A stretch of DNA of 64,000 nt from Saccharomyces paradoxus. Its lineage: Eukaryota; Ascomycota; Saccharomycetes; Saccharomycetales; Saccharomycetaceae. The position numbers and the translations under genes were made by a program. The notes under the pieces were generated by a model. The model had not been told where the DNA came from. It ran no database searches and saw nothing but the letters and a program-made list of their open reading frames with translations. This document shows, in pieces, positions 1 through 11,944 of the stretch. The first letter of the stretch is position 1. Every line of letters starts with the position of its first letter. Location: assembly GCF_002079055.1 (NCBI RefSeq), contig NC_047490.1, positions 558,001 through 622,000 of the forward strand. Direction: 5' to 3'.

Positions 1-61
1 TCTCGTAAATCACACTGTTGAACAACTTGTTCTAAGGCTGGAACATCAATAAGAAAGTATT

Positions 62-66
62 ATTCC
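62..66. repeat. Left target-site duplication of the delta LTR
   Basis: ATTCC directly abuts the LTR end at 67 and is repeated exactly at 385-389 beyond the other end, as expected for a 5 bp Ty1/Ty2 target duplication. Confidence 0.85.
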
Positions 67-384
67 TGAGAATTATGTGGGTAATTAGATAATTGTTGGG
101 ATTCCATTGTTACTAAAGGCTATAATATTAGGTATATAGAATATACTAGAAGTTCTCCTCGAGGATATAGGAATCCACAAAAGGGAATCGATAGTTCTAC
201 ATAGTGTTATTATTTTATCTTCTTTCTTTTTATATGTTGTCATTCATTATCCTATTACATTATCAATCCTTGCATTTCAGCTTCCATTAGATTGGATGAC
301 TGTTTCTCAATCTTTATGTCATCCTCTTGCACCGCATATTATAATATACTATTAAATAGATGATATTAGAATTTCATTCCAACA
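67..384 (-). mobile_element. Solo delta LTR of a Ty1/Ty2-type element
   Basis: Read on the minus strand the segment starts TGTTGGAAT and ends TTCTCA, and most of its length matches my memory of the S. cerevisiae delta LTR, including the central CTCGAGGAGAACTTCTAGT block (seen reversed near 151-168). It is about 318 bp, close to the usual 330-340 bp. Both ends are flanked by the same 5 bp, ATTCC (62-66 and 385-389), the target duplication expected of Ty integrase. No internal element sequence is present, so it is a solo LTR left by LTR-LTR recombination. The intact duplication argues for a moderately recent insertion. It lies about 275 bp upstream of MAK21. Confidence 0.93.
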
Positions 385-389
385 ATTCC
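385..389. repeat. Right target-site duplication of the delta LTR
   Basis: ATTCC directly follows the LTR end at 384 and matches 62-66. Confidence 0.85.
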
Positions 390-466
390 AAAATTACTTG
401 GACATGTACTGATCTAAAATAAATAACCGCCGAGGATGTTACTGCGTTTATTTGTCTTGAACAATG

Positions 467-507
467 TTACCCGCTGAAGAATGAAAAATTTTTCTTTTGG
501 CGATGAG
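467..507 (+). promoter_or_regulatory. MAK21 promoter: Reb1, RRPE and PAC motifs
   Basis: TTACCCG at 467-473 fits the Reb1 consensus. TGAAAAATTT at 482-491 fits the ribosomal RNA processing element (RRPE, bound by Stb3). GCGATGAG at 500-507 is an exact PAC motif (bound by Dot6/Tod6). The close RRPE-PAC pair about 150-180 bp before the ATG is the usual architecture of ribosome-biogenesis promoters and fits the MAK21 call. Factor binding is inferred. Confidence 0.75.
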
Positions 508-643
508 GTAAAAAATTATCAGAGATGCCAAAGTAATGGAGTTGTGAACTAGAAAGTGTTATGTTATAAACATTGCAATCGGAATTTTATAATTAGATCA
601 ATTTTCGTAGAGACTAAACCGCTCCAGTGTCTTTTATTGGTAG

Positions 644-3712
<3,069 letters not shown>

Positions 3713-4162
3713 AAAGTTATAATATATCAACAAGACACTGCGGTGTTGTAAATTAAATAAGGAACACAGATTTTTGTACAATAAAAATGGTTCAATTCGA
3801 AATCTTAAAGCGAGATACGATGCATATCAGAATTTTGTCAATAAGTATACGTATGTTTCCTTTCTTTAAGTATTACTTTAGCGGGGATAAGCGAGGGAAG
3901 AGACGGAGACGGAAACAAAGGCGGATTTAAGCTGAGGTCATGAATAGTTGGATATCACCGAAGTTATTGACATCGCGAGACAAAAACTAGAAAACGGCGG
4001 TGGCACGTGATTTCCTATATAAAGTAAATAATTCGAAACCTATTTTTAAGCAGATTCTGTTAAAACCCACATTGGCGGCGATTGTTATCTATTCATTGAT
4101 TACGTTGGGTGAGAAGAAATTTGTGACTATTTGACTAGTATTCTGTTAAACAGTTGTTGATT
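3713..4162 (+). promoter_or_regulatory. MAK21-YDR061W spacer with a CACGTG E-box
   Basis: A 450 bp tandem spacer holding the MAK21 3' region and the promoter of the ABC ATPase. CACGTG at 4014-4019, in the context GCACGTGA, is a good Cbf1-type site (RTCACRTG on the other strand) about 145 bp before the ATG. No RNA gene or repeat was seen. In S. cerevisiae this gene is reported as Yrm1-responsive; I could not point to a convincing zinc-cluster site here. Confidence 0.5.
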
Positions 4163-5779
4163 ATGAGTAGCAATAAGTTCGTTGTACGAATAGCGAATGC
4201 GCTTTTCAAGTCATCACTGGCTACTAACAGCCCACCCGTTTATCCAAAGAGGATTAAGCATTTTGAGGTTTTACCCAACGAAAAATGGGTTATATGGGGA
4301 CCTGGAAAGGGAAAGTTCTTGAATATACTGAATAATAAATATATTTGCGAGCCTCCGTTATCTTTGAGATTTGGATTTTTGAAGGAAAGTTCGAATGTCC
4401 TGCCAAGAATAGAGCAAGTCGCCTTCAAAGGGGTTATGCCGACTGCTCATTTAAGTGCTAGATATGAATACTTCAAAGATGACTACGATCAAACATGCAA
4501 ACAGTTTATATTTGATAAGGCGAGCGGATCAAATGCTGTTTCATATAAAGTTGAGACGAACAATCGGAAAATAAACATGGAGCTATATAATGCATTAATT
4601 AAAAACTTAAAACTATCCAGTTTACAGGATAGGTGGGTAATGGGATTAAGTAATGGACAAATGAGGAGAGCAAGATTAGCCCGCAGCTTGCTCAAGGAAC
4701 CCGATCTGCTACTAATTGACGATCCATTTTTAGGGTTGGATCCTGGCGCAACAGCGACCATTTCACAATTTTTAGCCAAATATGACACTATAGAAGTCAA
4801 TGGTGGATGTCCAGTCGTCATTGGTTTAAGGTATCAAGACACTATTCCAGCATGGTGTACTCATATATGTTGTGTCGATGAACAGAAGGGTATATTGTTT
4901 GAAGGCCCCATCGAAAAGCTCCAAAATAGAATAGATGAAACCAGATCAAGGGCACTAAAAGAACTACAACAGCTCAAGAAAGGGACTTCCAAAGAAGAGA
5001 TTTCCATCAACGATTTAATTTGTACGCATCCTATGTTTGGCAAGAAAGACCACGAAATTATCAAAATGCCTCACCTTATAGAACTAGACGGACTGAGCGT
5101 TTCGTACAAAGGCGAAGCTATTTTGGAAAACCTGCACTGGAATGTTCAACCGGGTTCGAAATGGCACATAAGAGGTGACAATGGATCGGGTAAATCAACC
5201 TTGTTATCTTTGCTTACGGCGGAACATCCTCAATCGTGGAATTCGAGGGTAATTGAAAACGGTGTTCCACGGAGAACAGGTAAGACAAACTATTTTGACA
5301 TAAACAGCAAAATAGGTATGTCATCACCTGAATTGCATGCAATTTTTTTGAAGAATGCTGGAAGAAGGTTAAACATTCGGGAAAGTGTTGCAACTGGCTA
5401 CCGCGACGCATCCTCTAATAATTACTTGCCAATATGGAAGCGCTTAGACAAAAATGCCCAAGAAATTGTGAATATGTATTTGAAGTATTTTAGCTTGGAC
5501 CGAGATGCCGATAGTGTTTTATTTGAACAATTGTCTGTAAGCGATCAGAAACTAGTCCTTTTTGTTAGGTGTTTGATTAAGATGCCGCAAATATTGATCC
5601 TCGATGAGGCCTTTTCTGGAATGGAGGTGGAACCTATGATGCGCTGCCATGAATTTTTAGAGGAATGGCCTGGAACAGTTCTTGTAGTGGCACATGTTGC
5701 CGAGGAGACACCAAAATGCGCCCATTACTTAAGACTCATATCACCAGGAGAGTACGAAATTGGCGATATAAAGAATTAG
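4163..5779 (+). CDS. Soluble tandem ABC ATPase, YDR061W orthologue
   Basis: The 538-residue protein has two ABC ATPase domains and no membrane segment, like YDR061W of S. cerevisiae (539 aa), whose function is not settled. NBD1 (about 35-270) has a degenerate Walker A (GPGKGKF near 46), a signature LSNGQ near 162 and a Walker B reading LLLIDDP, with Asp where the catalytic Glu normally sits. NBD2 (about 300-530) has a canonical Walker A (GDNGSGKST near 338-346) and Walker B ILILDEA with Glu, but a weak signature (LSVSDQ near 456). Each composite ATP site therefore mixes intact and altered parts. The N-terminus is basic and hydroxylated (Arg, Lys, Ser, no early acids), compatible with mitochondrial targeting. 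The ATG at 4163 is used because the frame upstream offers only TTG. A role in DNA binding or organelle homeostasis would be guesswork. Confidence 0.9.
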   Translation: MSSNKFVVRIANALFKSSLATNSPPVYPKRIKHFEVLPNEKWVIWGPGKGKFLNILNNKYICEPPLSLRFGFLKESSNVLPRIEQVAFKGVMPTAHLSARYEYFKDDYDQTCKQFIFDKASGSNAVSYKVETNNRKINMELYNALIKNLKLSSLQDRWVMGLSNGQMRRARLARSLLKEPDLLLIDDPFLGLDPGATATISQFLAKYDTIEVNGGCPVVIGLRYQDTIPAWCTHICCVDEQKGILFEGPIEKLQNRIDETRSRALKELQQLKKGTSKEEISINDLICTHPMFGKKDHEIIKMPHLIELDGLSVSYKGEAILENLHWNVQPGSKWHIRGDNGSGKSTLLSLLTAEHPQSWNSRVIENGVPRRTGKTNYFDINSKIGMSSPELHAIFLKNAGRRLNIRESVATGYRDASSNNYLPIWKRLDKNAQEIVNMYLKYFSLDRDADSVLFEQLSVSDQKLVLFVRCLIKMPQILILDEAFSGMEVEPMMRCHEFLEEWPGTVLVVAHVAEETPKCAHYLRLISPGEYEIGDIKN

Positions 5780-6481
5780 ACCTTTCTCTCAAATACGGTA
5801 GAACAAAATATATAAGAGCTTCAGCAATTGGGACCTACATATATAATACTACATGTACATAAAAAAAAAGGCAGGTAACTATCGTATATCTACTGTGCTA
5901 CAAAACAATTACTTTTACCATAGTTGGTTTATGGGAACGACTAGAGCTAAATGGACTATCCATGCTTAGCGCAAAGGCGAAGCGCGGTGACTGGGTGCGA
6001 TATCATCTCCTATTCTCTACGACAAATTTCAGAAAAAATTTGTAGTGTTAATACTTAAACAATTCAACCGTACTGAAACGGGACAATTAACGTGACTATA
6101 TAGATAGTATACGATATTATCAATCTCGCAAGAAAAATCTCTTTTGAATTTAACGGAGGGATTATTCATTAGAAAGCGTTCTTACCATTCACTAGGAGCG
6201 GACCCGTGGAAGGTGTTTTAACGTTACCACGAAAAACAGCTCTACATCGAAACAAAGAAGATAACAATAAGAGCCCGTAGGTTCCATTACTATTTTCCAT
6301 TCTATCTACAAGCTTTCTACTAAAAATTTTTTTAGTATTTGCTTGTTTTGAATTGATCGATTTACAAGACAAATAACTTTCTATTTTCGTGTTTTTTTCA
6401 TTACAAAGGAAAAGAAGAGCATACAAAGAAAACCCAATACACTTCATCGTAGTAGTTTTCAGAGCATCGAAAGTCATAAAT
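5780..6481 (+). promoter_or_regulatory. YDR061W-LCB2 spacer and LCB2 promoter
   Basis: A 700 bp tandem spacer. The first part is the AT-rich 3' region of YDR061W with TATATA-type processing signals (5809-5845). The rest is presumed LCB2 promoter, T-rich near 6300-6400. The LCB2 frame stays open upstream to 6389 but contains no ATG there, so no N-terminal extension is called. No RNA gene, LTR or strong factor site was recognised. Confidence 0.4.
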
Positions 6482-8167
6482 ATGAGTACTCCTGCAAACT
6501 ATACACGTGTTCCCTTGTGCGAACCAGAGGAGCTGCCAGACGACATACAAAAAGAAAATGAATATGGTACACTAGATTCTCCTGAGCATTTGTATCAAGT
6601 CAAATCACGTCATGGGAAACCACTATCTGAACCTGTTGTTGACACTCCTCCTTATTACATTTCTTTGTTAACATATCTAAACTATTTGATTTTGATCATA
6701 CTGGGTCATGTTCATGACTTTTTAGGTATGACTTTCCAAAAGAATAAACATCTAGACCTTTTAGAACATGATGGGTTGGCACCTTGGTATTCTAACTTCG
6801 AGAGTTTTTATGTCAGAAGAATTAAAATGCGCATTGATGATTGTTTTTCTAGACCAACCACTGGTGTTCCTGGTAGATTTATTCGTTGTATTGATAGAAT
6901 TTCTCATAATATAAATGAGTATTTTACTTACTCAGGTGCAGTGTACCCATGCATGAACTTATCGTCATACAACTATTTAGGATTTGCGCAAAGTAAGGGT
7001 CAATGTACTGATGCTGCCTTAGAATCTGTCGATAAATATTCTATTCAATCTGGTGGTCCAAGGGCTCAAATCGGTACCACGGATCTGCACATTGAAGCAG
7101 AGAAATTGGTTGCTAGGTTTATCGGTAAGGAGGATGCTCTCGTTTTTTCTATGGGTTATGGTACGAATGCAAATTTGTTTAACGCTTTCCTGGATAAGAA
7201 ATGTTTAGTTATCTCTGATGAATTGAATCACACCTCCATTCGGACAGGTGTTAGGCTATCTGGTGCTGCTGTGAGAACTTTCAAGCATGGTGATATGGTG
7301 GGTTTAGAGAAGCTTATTAGAGAACAGATAGTACTTGGTCAACCAAAAACAAATCGTCCATGGAAGAAAATTCTAATTTGCGCAGAAGGGTTGTTTTCCA
7401 TGGAAGGTACTTTGTGTAATTTGCCAAAGTTGGTTGAATTAAAAAAGAAATATAAATGTTATTTGTTTATCGATGAAGCCCATTCCATAGGTGCTATGGG
7501 TCCAACTGGTCGTGGTGTCTGTGAAATTTTTGGTGTTGATCCTAAAGACGTCGACATCCTTATGGGTACTTTTACTAAGTCATTCGGTGCTGCCGGTGGT
7601 TACATTGCTGCTGATCAATGTATTATCGATAGATTAAGGTTGGATTTAACCACTGTGAGCTATAGTGAGTCAATGCCGCCTCCCGTTTTAGCTCAAACTA
7701 TTTCTTCATTACAAACTATTAGTGGTGAAATATGCCCAGGTCAGGGTACTGAAAGATTACAGCGTATTGCCTTTAACTCCCGTTATCTACGTTTAGCTTT
7801 ACAAAGGTTGGGATTTATTGTCTACGGTGTAGCTGACTCACCAGTTATCCCACTATTACTGTATTGTCCTTCAAAGATGCCCGCATTTTCGAGAATGATG
7901 TTACAAAGAAGGATTGCTGTTGTTGTCGTTGCCTATCCTGCTACTCCGTTGATCGAATCTAGAGTTAGATTCTGTATGTCGGCATCTTTAACAAAGGAAG
8001 ATATCGATTATTTATTGCGTCATGTTAGCGAAGTTGGTGACAAATTGAATTTGAAATCAAATTCGGGCAAATCCAGTTACGACGGTAAACGTCAAAGATG
8101 GGACATTGAGGAGGTCATTAGAAGAACACCCGAGGATTGCAAGGACGACAAGTATTTTGTCAATTGA
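6482..8167 (+). CDS. LCB2: Serine palmitoyltransferase catalytic subunit
   Basis: A 561-residue PLP enzyme, nearly identical to S. cerevisiae Lcb2. With Lcb1 and Tsc3 in the ER membrane it condenses serine and palmitoyl-CoA to 3-ketodihydrosphingosine, the first and committed step of sphingolipid synthesis. A hydrophobic segment near residues 56-80 (ISLLTYLNYLILIIL) is the membrane anchor. The alpha-oxoamine synthase fold follows. The PLP Schiff-base lysine lies in GTFTKSFGAAGGY and counts to Lys366, the position known in S. cerevisiae. The cofactor-side FIDEAHSIGAMG motif is intact. The ATG at 6482 gives the known MSTPANYTRVPL N-terminus. IPT1, the last enzyme of the same pathway, lies about 12 kb away; there is no sign that the two are linked functionally by position. 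Confidence 0.99.
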   Translation: MSTPANYTRVPLCEPEELPDDIQKENEYGTLDSPEHLYQVKSRHGKPLSEPVVDTPPYYISLLTYLNYLILIILGHVHDFLGMTFQKNKHLDLLEHDGLAPWYSNFESFYVRRIKMRIDDCFSRPTTGVPGRFIRCIDRISHNINEYFTYSGAVYPCMNLSSYNYLGFAQSKGQCTDAALESVDKYSIQSGGPRAQIGTTDLHIEAEKLVARFIGKEDALVFSMGYGTNANLFNAFLDKKCLVISDELNHTSIRTGVRLSGAAVRTFKHGDMVGLEKLIREQIVLGQPKTNRPWKKILICAEGLFSMEGTLCNLPKLVELKKKYKCYLFIDEAHSIGAMGPTGRGVCEIFGVDPKDVDILMGTFTKSFGAAGGYIAADQCIIDRLRLDLTTVSYSESMPPPVLAQTISSLQTISGEICPGQGTERLQRIAFNSRYLRLALQRLGFIVYGVADSPVIPLLLYCPSKMPAFSRMMLQRRIAVVVVAYPATPLIESRVRFCMSASLTKEDIDYLLRHVSEVGDKLNLKSNSGKSSYDGKRQRWDIEEVIRRTPEDCKDDKYFVN

Positions 8168-8676
8168 ATCCTAAATTTCAATAGACTGTTTAGGTGAAGA
8201 ATCACAAGCTTTCTGGAGAATCTTGGACCACGCAACGTTTCTTTGATATAAACGTAAGACTACTAAAAGTCAAACAAAAATTGTAAAAAAAAAGTAAAAA
8301 AGCTACAAAAAACATTCAAAAGAACGAAGAAATTAAAACGTAAGCAAGATGCTCAAGGATATGAAATGAGACTCCGTTTTGTTTCATCTTTTAAATAATT
8401 TAATGTTACATATACAACTTTTCGTATCATATTCGCAATTACGCTATGCAAGAAAGAGTATTTTTTTTTTCGCGGACAAAGAACAAAAAATCGAACATGG
8501 CAGCGCCTACCCCTTAGGTAATTTCGTCAGACAAAAACGAATTAGAATCAAAGCCTGTTTAAGTTACAGATGGATTGTCAATCCCCCATTTACCGCTTCG
8601 GATTTACCAGCCGCTATTCATTTGAACTTATTGGTTAATTTTGCAGCTGCGCCCTCAAAGCACCGAGCAAACAAGT
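8168..8676 (+). promoter_or_regulatory. LCB2-AIM7 spacer
   Basis: A 509 bp tandem spacer, A-rich at 8270-8345 (LCB2 3' region) with a T9-10 run near 8461. Several ATGs precede AIM7 (8349, 8360, 8497), so the true transcript start must lie downstream of them or the leader carries upstream frames. An open frame at 8379-8705 begins on TTG and is not called a gene. No RNA gene or mobile element seen. Confidence 0.35.
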
Positions 8677-9126
8677 ATGTCAAACCTCTACAAAATTGGA
8701 GCTGAAACTAGAAATAAAATCAAAAAGTTTCGTACATCTACAGCAAGAACTGATTCCATAAAAGCTCTATCGATAAAGATCGAACCAAAGCCGTCCTATG
8801 AGATAATTGTTGACGAAGACGAACAGGAAGAGCTAGACGAAATTGAAGATGTGAATGAACTAGCCGAAATTCTGCCTGATAACTCACCTAGATTTCTTCT
8901 TACTGCATATCCAACAACGACAAAAGATGGGTTCAAACAAACTCCCCTAGTTCTAATTTATTGGAAGCCAATGACAGTCGTATCGCAAGAATGGAAGATG
9001 CTTTACGCTGGCGCATTAGAAATGATCAGAGAGGAGTGCGGTACCTTCAAATTGATAGAAGTTTCTTCAGGCCTGGAAGATGACTCGGACGTTGAAGAAT
9101 TGAGGGAGCAGTTAGGAAATTGTTAG
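8677..9126 (+). CDS. AIM7: Glia maturation factor homologue (ADF-H domain), Arp2/3 debranching
   Basis: The 149-residue product matches S. cerevisiae Aim7/Gmf1. The whole protein is one ADF-homology domain: an early basic helix (ETRNKIKKFRTST, about 10-22), an acidic loop (DEDEQEELDEIED, about 46-58) and the conserved core RFLLTAYPTTTKDG..PLVLIYWKPMTV. GMF proteins bind the Arp2/3 complex rather than actin and detach daughter filaments at branches in cortical patches. The AIM name comes from an altered mitochondrial-inheritance screen. The ATG at 8677 is chosen because it yields the family-standard MSNLYKIG start and length; the longer frame to 8641 starts on a non-ATG codon. Confidence 0.96.
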   Translation: MSNLYKIGAETRNKIKKFRTSTARTDSIKALSIKIEPKPSYEIIVDEDEQEELDEIEDVNELAEILPDNSPRFLLTAYPTTTKDGFKQTPLVLIYWKPMTVVSQEWKMLYAGALEMIREECGTFKLIEVSSGLEDDSDVEELREQLGNC

Positions 9127-9230
9127 TATAGGCATGCTTAAACCCTAAACCACCTATTAGAGTCACATAAAGTACTTATTATTTTTTTTATATTTTTATA
9201 GTAACAACACGAGACTGCTAACACCAGTTA

Positions 9231-9306
9231 ACACCCGTAAACCGCCATGGTAGACCCAAACACACTGCACTTTTTTTTCGCATTGTAATTTTTTTGTTGT
9301 TTTTTC
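9231..9306 (+). promoter_or_regulatory. RPS13 promoter: Rap1 site and T-rich element
   Basis: ACACCCGTAAACC at 9231-9243 is a good ribosomal-protein-type Rap1 site, preceded by a weaker ACACCAGTTAA at 9221-9231. T-rich runs follow at about 9271-9306. The Rap1 site about 240 bp before the ATG followed by T-tracts is the usual yeast ribosomal protein promoter plan. The 354 bp AIM7-RPS13 spacer also has a match to the 11 bp origin consensus at 9186-9196, probably by chance in an AT run. Confidence 0.75.
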
Positions 9307-9480
9307 TGAGCGCGCAAAGCAGCTGTGAAATTTTGATGTGAAGGAGATTTCCACTTATTGAACAGATGGCAATTTATCTTGGCCGGCATATATCACAATG
9401 ATGTTTGAAATTAAACTTCTTTCCTCCCTCTCACTTATTTGATAGTAAACTACTAAAGCAATCAACAACAATCAGTCAAA

Positions 9481-10484
9481 ATGGGTCGTATGCACAGTGC
9501 CGTATGTCAAATAACATCATAACGAGATATTAATGCAGAAATGCTGGATTAAATAACTCGCTAAAACAGATGACACTCTAATGTGGAATTCATAAGTGAA
9601 TTTCTAATATATTTTGTCTCTATCGGATCACAATTCTATTACAAGTTCCGGTGTGTACACAGGTATAATTTATACTGGAGAGTAGTTTCTGCTCGCTGTA
9701 CATTAGCTGGGTGATTCCAATTTCTTTTACAAATATGATGCATTAGTTTAACAGGTTATGCCATCAGCTGTTTCTTCAGTGTGTTTTCCACCGGGAATAT
9801 CACTGGTGGCTAACCGCCTTTATGAATTAATTTTCACTAGGCTCTTAACGTAATACGTTGATCTATCTCTTTAGGGAGAACAAGATGGAAGGAACACCTG
9901 GAATAGTCGTACTTTAATAGAATTGTATGGTCTGAATGAGGGAATATGTACATGATACACTTTTCTTCGAACCATATGAATCTTTGTTTTACTAACATCC
10001 GATAAATTTTTTGGAATATCCAATTCCACTAAATATCATTTTTAAATAGGGTAAAGGTATTTCTTCTTCTGCTATTCCATACTCTAGAAATGCTCCAGCT
10101 TGGTTCAAGTTGTCCTCTGAATCTGTCATTGAACAAATTGTCAAGTACGCCAGAAAGGGTTTGACTCCATCTCAAATCGGTGTCTTGTTGAGAGATGCTC
10201 ACGGTGTCACCCAAGCTCGTGTTATCACCGGTAACAAGATCATGAGAATCTTGAAGTCTAACGGTTTGGCTCCAGAAATCCCAGAAGATTTGTACTACTT
10301 GATTAAGAAGGCTGTCTCTGTCAGAAAGCACTTGGAAAGAAACAGAAAGGACAAGGACGCTAAGTTCAGATTGATTTTGATCGAATCTAGAATTCACAGA
10401 TTGGCTAGATACTACAGAACTGTCGCTGTCTTGCCACCAAACTGGAAGTACGAATCCGCCACTGCCTCTGCTTTGGTCAACTAG
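9481..10484 (+). CDS. RPS13: 40S ribosomal protein uS15 (S13), two exons
   Basis: Exon 1 is 9481-9501 (MGRMHSA) and exon 2 is 10050-10484 (GKGISSS onward), giving 151 residues as in S. cerevisiae. The intron has GTATGT, TACTAAC and TAG, and splicing restores the frame exactly. uS15 is an essential small-subunit protein that binds 18S rRNA early in assembly and contacts the 60S subunit. The helical uS15 core ([33 protein letters not shown]) is complete. Codon use is strongly biased to the yeast preferred set (for example AAG, GGT, TTG, AGA), as for very highly expressed genes. The 21 nt first exon was recognised from the ATG directly before the GTATGT donor. Confidence 0.98.
9502..10049 (+). 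other. Spliceosomal intron of RPS13
   Basis: The 548 nt intron has donor GTATGT at 9502-9507, branch site TACTAAC at 9990-9996 and acceptor TAG ending at 10049, 53 nt past the branch site. Long introns near the start codon are typical of yeast ribosomal protein genes. I saw no C/D or H/ACA snoRNA signature inside it. Confidence 0.95.
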
Positions 10485-10721
10485 AGTGTTTAAATCATCT
10501 ATTCATTATTTCTTTATATGTATATTTTTGTATAATTAAAATTGATTTTTTAAACATTTCTTATAAACGATAAGCTGCATTTTATAATTTACTCCAGTAT
10601 TCTTGTTTTGAATTTTTTTTTCTAGCTTCAAATTGGCTCTTAAATTGCTCTGCGTTTTCATTACCAAACGTATTTTAAGAAGGCTGCAGATCAACGCTTT
10701 TGTAATGAACAGATAGGAGTA

Positions 10722-11819
10722 ATGGCTCAAAATTTTGGGAAGATCCCTTCACATAAATCTTATGTGTTGAGTTTGTATAGGACCGTTCTCAGAAACATTC
10801 CAAAGTATTGCCACTCATATGCGTTTCAATATGAACTTAAAAAAAACCTTGCAAAACAGTTGATCAAACATAAACACGACAAATCAAGTTGGAGTGTTTA
10901 TATTTTACTCAATGAATTTAGTTTGTTAAACGATTACCTTTTGGAAGGTAAGCTATGTGAAATCAAAAACTTGATGAAGCCATTGAAAAGGACGGCAAAA
11001 CAACTGAAAACAACGAAGATTCTCAACTCATTGAATACCTTGGGGGATGACAACGCTCAAAGCCCAGAGGAAGTCAGAAAACATCATGTACTAAGTACTT
11101 ACATTAAACGAAGACAGAATTTAGGTCTTTTACCGGCCTACATACCAAAAAAGTATAAGCACAGCCTACTGTTACCATTGGCATTGAATGACCATGCATG
11201 CCTGAATTTGTTTCACGTTCAACAAAAATTGGAAAATGGCCCTCCATCTGCTAGGCTGTCATATACAAAAGAAGGAAGGAATCAAATATGGTTTGTCCGG
11301 TCGCCAATTAACAAGGGAAGGCAACAATCGAAAAAGCTGGGAACATTGATACGACAGGAAAGAAAAGATTCTCAGAAAAATATCGACAACCTCAATATTT
11401 GCGAAATTAATGCTACATGGGCACTACATGAAGCCATTTGGGAGGAATACCTAGCGTCTAAAAAGATTATCAAATTAAATTTGCCGAAATACTTGGATTA
11501 CACTGCGAATATTTCAAAATCTACTAAATATAATCCTGCAAATCATAATCAAAAAATTAAAGAATGGGTAGATCCCGTGAGAGAAATAATGTTCAAATTG
11601 CAATCCAAAAGTTTTCAAAAAGTTGAGTACTTTGACAAATATAAGGAAAAGCTTTTAAGGAAAGATGGTCAACTAGCACATTTTGATAAAATGTCAAAAG
11701 AAATGTATGCCAAACGGTTGAAACTTTTCAAAAAAATGACTGAAGAAGCATTACCATATGTGACACTCTTCATAGAAAAGAGAGACCTGCAAAGTGTTTT
11801 GGCCAAGTACGGTTTTTAA
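10722..11819 (+). CDS. RRG1: Mitochondrial genome maintenance protein Rrg1
   Basis: The 365-residue basic protein matches S. cerevisiae Rrg1 (YDR065W, 365 aa), required for respiratory growth and mitochondrial genome maintenance and linked to mitochondrial tRNA processing and vacuolar acidification. The N-terminus (HKSYVLSLYRTVLRNIPK) could form a basic amphipathic helix suited to mitochondrial import. The protein is rich in Lys/Arg and helices throughout, with the conserved segment SYTKEGRNQIWFVRSPINKGRQQ in the middle. I recognise no catalytic motif. Divergence from the remembered S. cerevisiae protein looks higher than for its neighbours. It is convergent with RTR2, with 125 bp between the stops. 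Confidence 0.94.
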   Translation: MAQNFGKIPSHKSYVLSLYRTVLRNIPKYCHSYAFQYELKKNLAKQLIKHKHDKSSWSVYILLNEFSLLNDYLLEGKLCEIKNLMKPLKRTAKQLKTTKILNSLNTLGDDNAQSPEEVRKHHVLSTYIKRRQNLGLLPAYIPKKYKHSLLLPLALNDHACLNLFHVQQKLENGPPSARLSYTKEGRNQIWFVRSPINKGRQQSKKLGTLIRQERKDSQKNIDNLNICEINATWALHEAIWEEYLASKKIIKLNLPKYLDYTANISKSTKYNPANHNQKIKEWVDPVREIMFKLQSKSFQKVEYFDKYKEKLLRKDGQLAHFDKMSKEMYAKRLKLFKKMTEEALPYVTLFIEKRDLQSVLAKYGF

Positions 11820-11944
11820 GCACGAAAATTTGCATGAAACAAGAACTCAAATAGAGGATATACTCGCTGCCTTCCATTCTTGCCACTTCTATGTAAATAG
11901 TTACACGTAGGATTACGATACGGATCCTGATGAAAATGATATCA

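Noticed and set aside
6389-6481. 31-codon in-frame extension before the LCB2 ATG
   Set aside because: It begins on GTG, has no ATG, and the residues are not part of known Lcb2; the ATG at 6482 gives the established N-terminus and length.
8379-8705. 108-codon frame upstream of and overlapping AIM7
   Set aside because: Starts on TTG, no recognisable protein, overlaps the AIM7 start in another frame; no splice signals were found to join it to AIM7.
9186-9196. Second perfect 11 bp ARS consensus, in the AIM7-RPS13 spacer
   Set aside because: It is embedded in a T/A run inside an active promoter where such matches are frequent by chance.
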